Assembly (NCBI GenBank): GCA_904420065.1
Contig: CAJFTU010000001.1
Location: 1-55,608 of the forward strand
Length of the DNA: 55,608 bases
Origin: an uncultured Emergencia sp.
Lineage (GTDB): Bacteria; Bacillota; Clostridia; Peptostreptococcales; Anaerovoracaceae
Direction of reading: 5' to 3'
Below are positions 39,299-48,115 of this stretch, piece after piece. The notes beneath the pieces were generated by a model that worked only from the letters and a program-made list of their open reading frames with translations, made no database searches and was not told where the DNA came from. A program made the position numbers and the translations under genes. The stretch's first letter is position 1. Every line of letters begins with the position of its first letter.

Positions 39299-40723
39299 AT
39301 GAAAAATAATCAGATAAGGCTCAAGGACATCATAGGGTACGGCACAGGCGGTGTAGGTGAAAACATCGCAGGAAATCTTTTCTATACATATTTTATATTT
39401 TTCCTTACCAGTGTAGCCGGAATTAATCCGGCTGTGGCGGGGACTATTTCTCTCTTTGCTGTGGCCTGGGATGCCATTTCGGACCCGATTATCGGTTATC
39501 TCAACGACCGATATAAGGGCCATTTGTTGGGAGGGAATTTTGGGAAACGGTCTACCTTTATGGTAGGAGGAGCGATTCCCCTCGGCATCTCGGTGTTTCT
39601 TCTCTTCTGTAATGTAGAGATGGGCGAGACCATGAAAATTATATATTTCGTGGTGATCAACATTGTTTTCTGGCTGTTTTACACCGTTGTGGATATTCCT
39701 TACGTAGCGGTGGCCAGTGAAATTACAGATGATTACGATGTGAAAGCCAAGATGAGGACTTCGGTAATGGTGTTTTCTATCTTCGCGCAGATGCTTCTCT
39801 CTTATGGCGTAATGGAGTTTTTGGATCGTATGCAGGAGATGGGCAAATCCGACACTTTGACTTTCCGAATTGTGGGTGCTGTTTTCGGTGTAATTACAGC
39901 TGTCTCATTCATTGCCGCGGGCTGTTCGCTTAAGGGAAAAGAGAAAGACAACTCGATTTCGGCTGATAGCGCGGAGAGGGCGTCTGTCGGAGTATTTCGG
40001 GATATATTTGATCTCTTCCGTCTGAAACAGTTTGTCATAGTTGTATTGATGGCATTTGCTTTCAATTTATGGCTGGGGATTTTCAACAGTTCTCTGATCT
40101 ACTTCTTGTCCTTTACTTTCGGTTTTGATAATGGGGAAATCGCCCTGCTGAATCTGTGGCCGACGCTGATTTCCATTATTTTCATTGTGCCTATGGGCAA
40201 TTTCGTCGTGAAATTTGGCAGAAAAGCGGGGCTTATGACAGCATTTCTGTATATGGTCTTTTTTGCGATAGTAATGACCCTGTTCAGACCTCCGGCTGTT
40301 GTCGTCGTGCTGTTGATCGCCGGAATTGATTTAGCCACGTCAGTATATTGGATCACCATATTCACGATGAACTTTGATGTCTCTGAGATCTATTTGTTTA
40401 AGTACGAGAAGAACAGAGAGGGACTGATGGTTTCTATTACCTCTTTCTCGGGAAAGATGGGTGTCGCTGTAGGTATGTGGCTCTGCGGCGTTCTGATGCA
40501 GCTTTTGCATGTAGATCCGTCTGCAGCCGTGGTAAGCGATGCCATGTCAGACGGAATGAGGATAATCTTCGCCGTTATTCCGGGTATTGTGGCTTTGGCT
40601 GCAGCTGTGCTTTGTGCGTTTTATAAAGTAAGCAAGAAGAATATCGCAGCCGTAGAAGAGGCGCAGCGTTTGAAAGATGAGGGCAAAGCGTATTCGACCC
40701 AAGGCTTTGAACGGATCTTGTAA
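39299..40723 (+). CDS. GPH-type MFS symporter (MelB-like)
   Basis: A 474-residue transporter with about 12 membrane helices. The glycoside-pentoside-hexuronide:cation symporter signature DAISDPIIGYLNDRYKG lies near residue 60. The family moves sugars, glucuronides and related solutes with Na+ or H+. It is the last gene of the TetR-controlled operon and presumably imports its substrate. The start follows TGGAGAG. Confidence 0.88.
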   Translation: MKNNQIRLKDIIGYGTGGVGENIAGNLFYTYFIFFLTSVAGINPAVAGTISLFAVAWDAISDPIIGYLNDRYKGHLLGGNFGKRSTFMVGGAIPLGISVFLLFCNVEMGETMKIIYFVVINIVFWLFYTVVDIPYVAVASEITDDYDVKAKMRTSVMVFSIFAQMLLSYGVMEFLDRMQEMGKSDTLTFRIVGAVFGVITAVSFIAAGCSLKGKEKDNSISADSAERASVGVFRDIFDLFRLKQFVIVVLMAFAFNLWLGIFNSSLIYFLSFTFGFDNGEIALLNLWPTLISIIFIVPMGNFVVKFGRKAGLMTAFLYMVFFAIVMTLFRPPAVVVVLLIAGIDLATSVYWITIFTMNFDVSEIYLFKYEKNREGLMVSITSFSGKMGVAVGMWLCGVLMQLLHVDPSAAVVSDAMSDGMRIIFAVIPGIVALAAAVLCAFYKVSKKNIAAVEEAQRLKDEGKAYSTQGFERIL

Positions 40724-40732
40724 AACGCTCTT

Positions 40733-41074
40733 TTATTGGACAGTTTGATTTTGCGGTATGCAGGGAGGATGTTCCTTATTTTCGTGCGACACCGGCACGC
40801 TGATTCGGATGATTTGGTTTTCTCCTTCGAGGGAACCGATTTCATCGATCAGCCGCTCTTCATACGCGTCTCCCGAAACGGAGAGGTTGCTGTTCCGGAT
40901 AAAGGCGAGCAGTTTGCGGTAGAGCGGCTCTGTATCGGTAAGCCCGCCTTGCCCGCTTACGGTTAGATAAGTTCCTGCAGGCATGCAGCTGTTGGCCCGG
41001 GCGCTGCTGCCGGTATGACAGATGATGCGGCTGGCCACGGAAGTTTTTCCCGTGGCCAGCTTGCTCTTTTCCAC
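40733..41074 (-). pseudogene. Remnant of a MerR-family regulator (C-terminal effector domain only)
   Basis: A 113-codon minus-strand frame whose sequence (KTSVASRIIC, MPAGTYLTVSGQGG, TEPLYRKLLAFI, GDAYEERLIDEIGS, IIRISVPV) matches the C-terminal part of the effector-binding domain of MerR-family regulators. The N-terminal DNA-binding domain and coiled coil are missing. The DUF2284 promoter starts 57 bases beyond its first ATG, and no good ribosome site precedes that codon. It is most likely a 5'-truncated gene. Confidence 0.7.
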
Positions 41075-41130
41075 TGCTTTGTGTGCCTGCGGATTCCCGG
41101 TGACGATTCCGAATTTTCACAGACCGGACA

Positions 41131-41159
41131 TTGACAGCTTCGGGAGGAAAAGTTATGAT
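41131..41159 (+). promoter_or_regulatory. Promoter of the DUF2284 gene
   Basis: TTGACA (41131-41136), 17 bases, TATGAT (41154-41159). Confidence 0.8.
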
Positions 41160-41161
41160 AA

Positions 41162-41185
41162 TTACAACACTTAAAGGAGTTGTAA
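41162..41185 (+). promoter_or_regulatory. Hairpin carrying the DUF2284 ribosome site in its loop
   Basis: TTACAAC (41162-41168) pairs with GTTGTAA (41179-41185). AAAGGAG (41173-41179) lies in the loop and the first stem base. The structure sits at the very 5' end of the mRNA and could tune translation. Confidence 0.45.
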
Positions 41186-41189
41186 GGAT

Positions 41190-41735
41190 ATGGATGAACA
41201 AAAGATCTTGAAAGAGGCAGAAGCGGCAGGGATAGATCGGGCGGCTTTTGTCAGCGCGGATGATCTGGTTTTCGTGCATGACTTCAGAAAATATTGCGAG
41301 ATGAACAGCTGTGGCAATTACGGGCGAAATTACGGCTGTCCTCCGGATTGCGGGACGCCGCAGCAGATGGAACAGAAGGCTTTGCGGTACAGCAGGGCCC
41401 TGGTCCTTCAGACCATTCAGCCGGTTGAAGATATCACCGACGGGGCGGAGACCGGACAGCTGAAGAAGAAACACAACGCCAGAGTCAGAGCGTTCATGGA
41501 TAGACTGGCGCAAGAAGGAATCGGCGGTCTTCCGATCATGGCGGGGCCGTGCAGTCAATGCAGTCAGTGCGCCAAGATATCGGGTGAACCCTGCCGTTTT
41601 CCGGACAGGGTGGCCTCCTGCCTGTCTGCATACGGAATCGACGTGGCAAAACTGTGCGAGACCTGCGGAATTCCGTGGGACTATGGAAAACATAAAGTGG
41701 GGTTCTTTGCGCTGTATATGATAGGGGAAAGATAA
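41190..41735 (+). CDS. DUF2284 putative metal-binding protein
   Basis: A 181-residue Cys-rich protein of the DUF2284 family. Cys clusters are CGNYGRNYGCPPDCG near residue 40 and PCSQCSQCAKISGEPC near residue 120, with CETCGIPW at the end. These probably bind an iron-sulfur cluster or zinc. The role is unknown, although members often occur in anaerobes and methanogens. It ends eight bases before the flippase gene, suggesting one transcript. Confidence 0.85.
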   Translation: MDEQKILKEAEAAGIDRAAFVSADDLVFVHDFRKYCEMNSCGNYGRNYGCPPDCGTPQQMEQKALRYSRALVLQTIQPVEDITDGAETGQLKKKHNARVRAFMDRLAQEGIGGLPIMAGPCSQCSQCAKISGEPCRFPDRVASCLSAYGIDVAKLCETCGIPWDYGKHKVGFFALYMIGER

Positions 41736-41743
41736 ACGGGATA

Positions 41744-43324
41744 ATGACAGGGAAAAGAGATTTTGTCAGAGGGGCCGCGATTTTGAGCATATCCGGATTG
41801 CTTGTCAAACTGTTGGGCGCGGCGCTGCGCATTCCGCTGACCAATAAGCTGGGCGACGGAATGGCGTATTACAATGTAGCATACAGCATATATTCCATAT
41901 TTCTGGTGCTGTCGACAGCTGGAACGCCGGTGGCGATCTCCAGGCTGGTTTCCGAGCGGATGGCTGTGGGAAATCTTCACAGCGCTCACAGGGTTTTCTC
42001 TACGGCGGTAAAACTGATGTGGGCCATAGGGATTGCCTCTTTCTCCATCTGTTTTTTTGGAGCGGAGTTCATCGCCGAAATCATAGAGATACCGGAGGCA
42101 GCCCTTTCGCTGAGGGCTATTGCTCCTGCGCTGTGTATCGTCCCGCTGCTGTCGGCTTTTCGCGGATATTTTCAGGGACAGCAGAATATGCTGCCGACGG
42201 CGGCTTCTGAGATTTCCGAACAGGTAGTCCGCGTTGCCGTCGGACTGACGCTGTCGTTCATGCTTTTCGACCAGGGTCTGCCAATGGCTGCGGCGGGAGC
42301 CACTTTCGGCGCGGCAGCCGGCGCGGCGGCCGGAATTGTGGTCATGCTGGCGATCTATTGGTTTCACCGAAAGAAGAACCGGCCTCGGGAGAAAAAAGAC
42401 GACAGAGAGCCTACGGGCTTTATACTGAAGAAAATCGTCTGGATTGCCGTACCGATTATCATCGGAGCAGAGATTATGCCGATCATGTCGACGATCGATA
42501 CGTCGCTTATCGTGTCCCGCCTGCAGGCCACCGGCTGGGAATATGCGGACGCGCTGAACCTGTACAGTCAGTACGGCTCTTACTGTGATACGCTGATTTC
42601 CCTTCCACAGACCTTTACTCAGGCTATCGGCGTAAGCCTCGTGCCGTCGATAGCGGCTTTTTTCTGGCAGAAGAAAATGGATAAGGTCAGAGAGAATATG
42701 CGGATCAGTATGAGGCTGACCATGATCATGGCCTGTCCCTGCGCCGTAGGCCTCTTTGCCCTGGCGGAACCTATTCTGCTCTTGCTCTATCCGCAGCAGG
42801 CGGAAAGCGCTTTGGCCGCGGCGTCCATTCTGCGGATTATGACGGCAGGCATTGTGCTGCTGGCTATTTCTCAGACTCTGACGGGAGCGCTGCAGTCGAT
42901 TGACCGGCAGCTGACGCCGGTAAAAAATCTGGCCGCTGGAGCCTGTGTAAAAGCGGTGCTCACCTATATACTGGTAGGTATTCCGGCGGTTAACGTTAAG
43001 GGTGCGGCGCTGGGAACCAATGCCGCCTATCTGACGGCGCTGCTGCTCGACCTGTTTGCGTTGAAACGGCATACGGGTATCCGTTTCCCTCTGCTGCAGA
43101 TTTTTGTAAAACCTGCAGCGGCAGCGCTGCTTATGGGGATCTGGGTGCGGGCAGTCTGCACGATCGCTGCCGGGAGCGTAGGCATCCGTATGGCTGCGGT
43201 AATCTCTATTTTTGCCGGGATTCTGATGTATGTCGTGCTGATCGTCCGGTTAAAGGTGATTTCGGGAGCGGAGCTGCGCAGCCTGCCCTGCGGGGCGTTT
43301 CTGGCGAAGGTGTTTCGCGTTTAG
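41744..43324 (+). CDS. SpoVB/MurJ-like polysaccharide flippase (MOP superfamily)
   Basis: A 526-residue membrane protein with about 14 helices. It opens RDFVRGAAILSISGLLVKLL, the typical start of SpoVB-type flippases, and contains RLVSERMAVGN and ALRGYFQG-like FRGYFQGQQNMLPTAASEI. Such proteins move lipid-linked sugars across the membrane for cell wall, spore cortex or capsule. The ribosome site is weak (CGGGAT), suggesting coupling to the gene before it. Confidence 0.88.
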   Translation: MTGKRDFVRGAAILSISGLLVKLLGAALRIPLTNKLGDGMAYYNVAYSIYSIFLVLSTAGTPVAISRLVSERMAVGNLHSAHRVFSTAVKLMWAIGIASFSICFFGAEFIAEIIEIPEAALSLRAIAPALCIVPLLSAFRGYFQGQQNMLPTAASEISEQVVRVAVGLTLSFMLFDQGLPMAAAGATFGAAAGAAAGIVVMLAIYWFHRKKNRPREKKDDREPTGFILKKIVWIAVPIIIGAEIMPIMSTIDTSLIVSRLQATGWEYADALNLYSQYGSYCDTLISLPQTFTQAIGVSLVPSIAAFFWQKKMDKVRENMRISMRLTMIMACPCAVGLFALAEPILLLLYPQQAESALAAASILRIMTAGIVLLAISQTLTGALQSIDRQLTPVKNLAAGACVKAVLTYILVGIPAVNVKGAALGTNAAYLTALLLDLFALKRHTGIRFPLLQIFVKPAAAALLMGIWVRAVCTIAAGSVGIRMAAVISIFAGILMYVVLIVRLKVISGAELRSLPCGAFLAKVFRV

Positions 43325-43365
43325 GGACTGCCGAAACATGCTTGTTTGTTTTGTATGGGAAAACC

Positions 43366-43393
43366 TTGATAAATGATGGGAATATGCTATGAT
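43366..43393 (+). promoter_or_regulatory. Promoter of the lysR-type gene
   Basis: TTGATA (43366-43371), 16 bases, TATGAT (43388-43393). Confidence 0.55.
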
Positions 43394-43502
43394 TATGATA
43401 ATCTTTATTTGAAATTTCTGTGGTCTGTCGAAATTTGGATGCACGGGCTGCCACGAAAGCCGATTTAAAAAAACAGGAGCAGTATGTACATGGAGGTGGA
43501 TC

Positions 43503-44432
43503 ATGACCATAGAGCAGCTTAATTATGTGATCGAAATCGTTAAAGCCGGTTCCATCAGTGCAGCGGCAAATCAGCTGTTTATTTCCAGAACGGTTTTGTC
43601 TTCGGCAGTTAGTCGTCTTGAAGAAGAACTGGGTCAAAAACTGTTTATACGTACATCAAAGGGAATTCACCTTACCCCTTTCGGTAAATTGTTTCTTGAC
43701 CATATTCGTCCTCTCCATCTTCAGCTTTCTCAGCTTCAGGCATTTTCCGGAGACAGGGGAGAAAAAAAGTCTGATGTATATACTGTGGTAAGCAATGGAT
43801 TTCCTCTGGTCACTGCTGTGCTCAGCCGGATGTCTGAGCATTTTGCGGAGAAGGATCTGACGGTTAATCATTATGAGACTTATGAAGTGGAAGTACCGGT
43901 GTATGTTGCGGACAATCTCGCTTCAGTCGGGGTCATCCGGGTATGGGATTGTTATCTGCACCCGCTTGAACGTCAATTTGAAACACAGGGACTGGACTTT
44001 TTTCCATTGGCGGAGCTCAATATCGGTATTACCGTAGGGAAAAACCATCCTTTTTTTTCTCGAAAAGGCGATACGATTCTCAGAGAAGAGCTTTCCGCGT
44101 TTCCCTTTGCAGGTTATCTAAGCCAGGATAAGGGGCCTTATGCGGATATATTTCATCGGATCGCTGTCGTACCGCCGGTAAGAAAAATGATTACGACTTC
44201 GCGGGCGGCTCTTTACGAGATACTAATGCAGACGGACGCGTATACCCTTGATTCTGTTTATCCAGAAGATATTATTCATACGCAGCCTGGTGGGATAAGG
44301 GATAACCTTAGAACCTTCCGCCTGGAAAACTGCGATGTCCATTCTGTTGTCGGCTGGTTGATGAAGCAGACCCATATTATGAATAAACTGGATCATTATT
44401 TCTTAGAAGAACTTCAGCGCTATTTCCGCTGA
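43503..44432 (+). CDS. LysR family transcriptional regulator
   Basis: A 309-residue LysR-type protein starting after GGAGGT (43492-43497). The helix-turn-helix is GSISAAANQLFISRTVLSSA (about residues 17-36), followed by the linker LEEELGQKLFIRTSKGIHLT and an effector-binding domain. It stands directly upstream of, and in the same direction as, the symporter/hydrolase operon, which it probably controls. Its own terminator separates the two. Confidence 0.9.
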   Translation: MTIEQLNYVIEIVKAGSISAAANQLFISRTVLSSAVSRLEEELGQKLFIRTSKGIHLTPFGKLFLDHIRPLHLQLSQLQAFSGDRGEKKSDVYTVVSNGFPLVTAVLSRMSEHFAEKDLTVNHYETYEVEVPVYVADNLASVGVIRVWDCYLHPLERQFETQGLDFFPLAELNIGITVGKNHPFFSRKGDTILREELSAFPFAGYLSQDKGPYADIFHRIAVVPPVRKMITTSRAALYEILMQTDAYTLDSVYPEDIIHTQPGGIRDNLRTFRLENCDVHSVVGWLMKQTHIMNKLDHYFLEELQRYFR

Positions 44433-44476
44433 CCGGATATCGAGATTTCACCTTTTACGGCTGAAGATCCCGATTC

Positions 44477-44513
44477 CTGCTCCTGCTGTACAAACGGCAG
44501 GAGCAGTTTTTAT
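44477..44513 (+). terminator. Terminator of the lysR-type gene
   Basis: CTGCTCCTGC (44477-44486) pairs perfectly with GCAGGAGCAG (44497-44506), followed by TTTTTATT. Confidence 0.9.
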
Positions 44514-44626
44514 TGTGTAGAAAAAGCTGACAGCAGATGACCGCTTTTACGACTACCTGTGAAGTCGGAGGCGGTGATATAATTCAAGAAAATTCAGTAA
44601 TAAAGTGATAAGGAGTGATGCGGAAA

Positions 44627-46021
44627 ATGAACATTCTGGACTATCTCATCATTGTGGTGTATCTGGTCGGCGTAGTTATTGTCGGCCTGCGCTGCAAGTC
44701 AAAGACGCAGACAACAGAGGAATATGTTGTTGCGGGAAGAAAAATGGGATTATCGATTTTTATCGGCACATATATGGCTACGGCTATTGGCGGCGGTGTG
44801 CTTAACGGCTGGGTGGGCACGGTGTATGACAGCGGACTTACGCTTTTACCGTCCATCTTTGCCATTTATATTGCTACTGCGATTATCGGTCTTTTTCTGG
44901 CAGAAAGAGTAAATCGATTTCCTGGATTGACTGCACCTGAAGTTTTGGGAGAAGCCTATGGAAAACCGTCGCAGGTGTATGGCGGAATATGCAGTTTCCT
45001 CTATCTGATGGGAACCGGACCTGCGTTACAGACGGTGACGTTTGCTACCGTGCTCAATGTGGTTGCCGGGATACCTTATATTTATGGTGCGGTAATCAGT
45101 ACGGTAGTGATCCTGCTTTTTACCTACTTCAGCGGTTTCTGGGGTGTAGCCGTTACGGATTACGTACAGTTCATTATTATGGGAGTAGGTGTAGCTGCTG
45201 CGGCCTTTTATGTTTTCCATCATGTGGGAGGATGGGATGGCATTGTTTCCACAGTCCCGCAGGATCATCTGCGTGTTCCGAATGATATGACCAATATTAT
45301 CCGGCTGATTTTCACAACCAGTTTATCTGCTTTCATTGATGGAAACCGGTATCAGCGCTTCTACGCATGTAAAGATGCGAAAACAGCGAAGAAAGGAACG
45401 CTGCTGAGCCTCATTCCGGCGCATACCTTTTTTATGATGATTTTACTTATGGGTACCTGCGCTTATGTGCTGCTGCCTGATATTAAACCGGATTCTGTAT
45501 TTTCAAGTCTGCTGCTGACATATCTTCCTACTGGATTGCGGGGGATCGTATTTGCGGCGCTGCTGGCGGCGATCCTTTCTACATCGGATTCTTATCTTCT
45601 GGTAGCAGCGACAAACTTTTCTAATGATATTTACAAAACGGTTATCAATCCTTCCGCAGATGATCAGACCATGCTGAAGGTTACGCGGGGATCGATCCTT
45701 GTACTTAGTGCAGGAGGACTGATCATGGCCATATGGATGCAGAATATCATGGATATCTGGAGCCTTGCAGCTGCGGCGTATATCGGAGGATGTTTTATTC
45801 CGATGCTCTATGCGTTTTTCAGTAAAAGGGAGAAAAAGTCTGCACTTGCAGCCAATGTTGCGATGATTGCCGGCTCGGTGATCGCTGTGTTTATGGAGAT
45901 ACAGGGAATGTCTGTTCTGGGTCTGCCGGGAGCAGCTGTGGGAACGTTAGTGAATCTGATTCTGTTCTTTTTCATTACCGCAGTTGATCCGAAGGCTAAA
46001 CGAAAAGCCCTGAGTGAATAA
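44627..46021 (+). CDS. Sodium:solute symporter family transporter
   Basis: A 464-residue transporter of the SSS (LeuT-fold) family with about 13 helices. ATG 44627 is preferred: AAGGAG (44610-44615) is too close to ATG 44618 and to GTG 44615. Landmarks are EEYVVAGRKMGLSIFIGTYM near the start, the GLTAPEVLGEAYG segment, and ILSTSDSYLLVAATNFSNDI in the core. It takes up an organic solute with sodium. Downstream genes suggest an amide- or thiazoline-type substrate. Confidence 0.9.
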   Translation: MNILDYLIIVVYLVGVVIVGLRCKSKTQTTEEYVVAGRKMGLSIFIGTYMATAIGGGVLNGWVGTVYDSGLTLLPSIFAIYIATAIIGLFLAERVNRFPGLTAPEVLGEAYGKPSQVYGGICSFLYLMGTGPALQTVTFATVLNVVAGIPYIYGAVISTVVILLFTYFSGFWGVAVTDYVQFIIMGVGVAAAAFYVFHHVGGWDGIVSTVPQDHLRVPNDMTNIIRLIFTTSLSAFIDGNRYQRFYACKDAKTAKKGTLLSLIPAHTFFMMILLMGTCAYVLLPDIKPDSVFSSLLLTYLPTGLRGIVFAALLAAILSTSDSYLLVAATNFSNDIYKTVINPSADDQTMLKVTRGSILVLSAGGLIMAIWMQNIMDIWSLAAAAYIGGCFIPMLYAFFSKREKKSALAANVAMIAGSVIAVFMEIQGMSVLGLPGAAVGTLVNLILFFFITAVDPKAKRKALSE

Positions 46022-46033
46022 AGGAGGGAAATG

Positions 46034-46123
46034 ATGAACCTTATAATTTATCTGCATATGGGGGTACTGGTCGCCTTCCTGGTCTGGATGGTCTGGACTT
46101 TTGCCAACGAGAAAAGAAAATAA
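46034..46123 (+). CDS. 29-residue single-helix membrane protein beside the symporter
   Basis: AAGGAGGG (46021-46028) overlaps the symporter stop, and ATG 46034 is five bases after it; ATG 46031 is too close. The product is one membrane helix (LIIYLHMGVLVAFLVWMVWT) with a positive tail NEKRK, so the C-terminus is probably cytoplasmic. It lies 12 bases after the symporter and 18 before the hydrolase. Tiny helper subunits are known for some sodium symporters (MetS with MetP, YhdT with PanF), and this may be similar. Confidence 0.65.
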   Translation: MNLIIYLHMGVLVAFLVWMVWTFANEKRK

Positions 46124-46141
46124 AGAAGGAGAGGAAAAAAG

Positions 46142-47038
46142 ATGAGTGAAATGACAAAGATAGAAGAAATTATTATTGGAAATCTCCAGGACTGCTGGTC
46201 CATTCTTTATGAAGAATTAGCAGATGGGATTGTTCGTACTGCCGGAATCGAGGGCGAACAGGCGTTGCGGGAAGGAATACGAAAATATGGCATAGAAAGA
46301 GGAACGAAGATGCGCCGGCGTCATCAGGAATTGGGGATGAAGCTGAATTTGGAAAACCTGTTTACTTATTTCGATCTGCCGAGCGATCCCAGATTCAAGC
46401 GGGAAAAGATCAGTCTGAATCCGCAGCAGAGACTTTCCTATACGCTGACCTGTCCTATCGCAGATCAGTGGATCCGTGACGGAAAGAAAGCTTTAGGACG
46501 AATTTACTGTGAAGAATTCCATCATGCCTGTTTTGGAGCTTATGCGCCGAAATCGCAGACCAATCTGGCTAAGACGCTGACAGAAGACGGTGATAACTAT
46601 TGCTGTTTCTCGGTATATCTGCGGCCTGGAAACATGAACGAAGTAGAGCGCGGAGAAGCCTTTGCCGAATATGATCCGCAGTACAGTCAGCCAGAAAACA
46701 TGTCCTACGATCTGGGAACACACAAGGAAGGATATAACCGGCTTTCTGTATTGATTATCCGGTTTATCGCCGATCAGGCGCTGAAATCTCTGGGAGATAT
46801 CGGGGAAGAGTCCGTTATCTGTGCTCTTCGAGGTGCAGCGGATCATATCAGCAGTTTCCTGAAGGGAAGAGCTGATGCGTTGGATTGCGCCTGCGATCAG
46901 GAATTTTTAGAGAAAAATATGCCTCTCAGTCTGGATTTTGAGAGAGATCTGCTCTGGCAGGAATGTGAAAACGAAAAACTTCGCGATCTGGTGAAGAAAT
47001 ACTACTATGAATATCTGAAGCAAAAGGTGGGTCTGTGA
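46142..47038 (+). CDS. L-2-amino-thiazoline-4-carboxylic acid hydrolase family protein
   Basis: A 298-residue protein of the ATC hydrolase family, whose founding member opens the thiazoline ring on the way to cysteine. The core spans about residues 15-170: LREGIRKYGIERGTKMRRRH, then GRIYCEEFHHACFGAY with conserved Glu/His, then DGDNYCCFSVYLRP. The C-terminal third is helical. The start follows AAGGAGAGG. True substrate uncertain. Confidence 0.8.
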   Translation: MSEMTKIEEIIIGNLQDCWSILYEELADGIVRTAGIEGEQALREGIRKYGIERGTKMRRRHQELGMKLNLENLFTYFDLPSDPRFKREKISLNPQQRLSYTLTCPIADQWIRDGKKALGRIYCEEFHHACFGAYAPKSQTNLAKTLTEDGDNYCCFSVYLRPGNMNEVERGEAFAEYDPQYSQPENMSYDLGTHKEGYNRLSVLIIRFIADQALKSLGDIGEESVICALRGAADHISSFLKGRADALDCACDQEFLEKNMPLSLDFERDLLWQECENEKLRDLVKKYYYEYLKQKVGL

Positions 47039-47778
47039 TGGCAGATCGGCAAGAAAAGAAACCGCGGATAGGCATTGTTACCGCATTAGGGAAAACTAAA
47101 CTTCCATGGGTGGATATCCCAACCGTTTGCGTCCACCGCAAATATATTGAAGCGGTTGAAAAAAACGGAGGAATACCGTTGCTTCTTTCGGTGACAGAAA
47201 ATCCGGATGTATTGGCATCTCAGTGTGAATTATGCGATGGATTTCTTTTTCCCGGCGGAGAAGATGTAGATCCTCGGATGTACAATCAGGAACCGGACCC
47301 TCTGCTCGGCTCAGTAAATCTGCATATCGACCGGTTCTGGGCAGAGATCTTTGCCTTCGCATCTTTGCGGAATCTTCCGGTACTGGGAATCTGTCGCGGA
47401 ATGCAGCTGATCAACGCAATTCTCGGAGGAACCTTATGCCAGGATATTTCTTATTTATCCGGCCGTCATCTCCTTCATGTGCAGAAACAGGAACGAGATT
47501 ATCTGATGCATCAGGTAAAGCTGACTGAGGGAAGTCTTTTGCAAGAAATTCTGGGCGAAGCGGAAATACGAACCAATACGATGCACCATCAGTGTGTGCT
47601 TAAAGAAGGAAAAGATATGTATGTATCCGCAAGATCAAAGGATCAGATCATTGAAGCATTGGAAAATCGAGACAAGCATATCCTTCTGGTGCAGTGGCAT
47701 CCAGAGGAACTGCTGGACAGCGAGCCGAAGATGAATCAGCTGTTTTGCTGGCTGATTACTGTGGCAGCGAAAAAATAG
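47038..47778 (+). CDS. Class C26 gamma-glutamyl amide hydrolase (PuuD-like)
   Basis: A 246-residue class I glutamine amidotransferase-like hydrolase. ATG 47038 overlaps the previous stop (TGATG) and follows AAGGTGGG by seven bases. The nucleophile is C119 in GICRGMQLIN, and the His/Glu pair is H221 and E223 in WHPEE. FPGGEDVDP is also typical. It cuts gamma-glutamyl bonds, as in gamma-glutamyl-GABA. With the ring-opening hydrolase and the symporter it makes a small uptake-and-degradation operon. Confidence 0.92.
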   Translation: MADRQEKKPRIGIVTALGKTKLPWVDIPTVCVHRKYIEAVEKNGGIPLLLSVTENPDVLASQCELCDGFLFPGGEDVDPRMYNQEPDPLLGSVNLHIDRFWAEIFAFASLRNLPVLGICRGMQLINAILGGTLCQDISYLSGRHLLHVQKQERDYLMHQVKLTEGSLLQEILGEAEIRTNTMHHQCVLKEGKDMYVSARSKDQIIEALENRDKHILLVQWHPEELLDSEPKMNQLFCWLITVAAKK

Positions 47779-47796
47779 CAGTAAATCAAATGACGG

Positions 47797-47849
47797 AGAA
47801 GGCCGTCCGATAAAGAAAGCGTTTCTTTATCGGACGGCCTTCTCTGTTC
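47797..47849 (+). terminator. Very strong terminator after the symporter operon
   Basis: A perfect 22-bp stem (47797-47818 with 47822-47843) with a three-base GCG loop. It is T-rich after the stem and A/G-rich before it. It separates the accessory genes from the S10 operon. Confidence 0.9.
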
Positions 47850-48080
47850 ATCAGCGATTAAACAGATGCAACTGATCAGACTGACTCTTGTTTGCAGCAA
47901 TAAAATAATAGAGATAGAAAGCGGTCATAATGGCTATTTGGAATCAAGGGGATCGATTTGCAGATCGTTAAAAGAAACGCCTGGAAACGTGTACAATGAA
48001 AGGGCATCTGAAGGATTGAAAACACTATATTATTTTCTGAAAAAAACGTGAAATTCTTCGCGATAATTTTCAAAAAAAGC

Positions 48081-48109
48081 TTGCAATATTTGACGGTATC
48101 ATTTATACT
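48081..48109 (+). promoter_or_regulatory. Promoter of the S10 ribosomal operon
   Basis: TTGCAA (48081-48086), 17 bases, TATACT (48104-48109). No gene is seen between the terminator at 47849 and rpsJ; the 230 bases before this promoter hold nothing I can identify. Confidence 0.8.
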
Positions 48110-48115
48110 TAAAAG

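Noticed and set aside
41681-43072. 463-codon minus-strand frame opposite the SpoVB-like gene
   Set aside because: The sequence is Arg/Gln/His-rich nonsense typical of an antisense frame, with no ribosome site.
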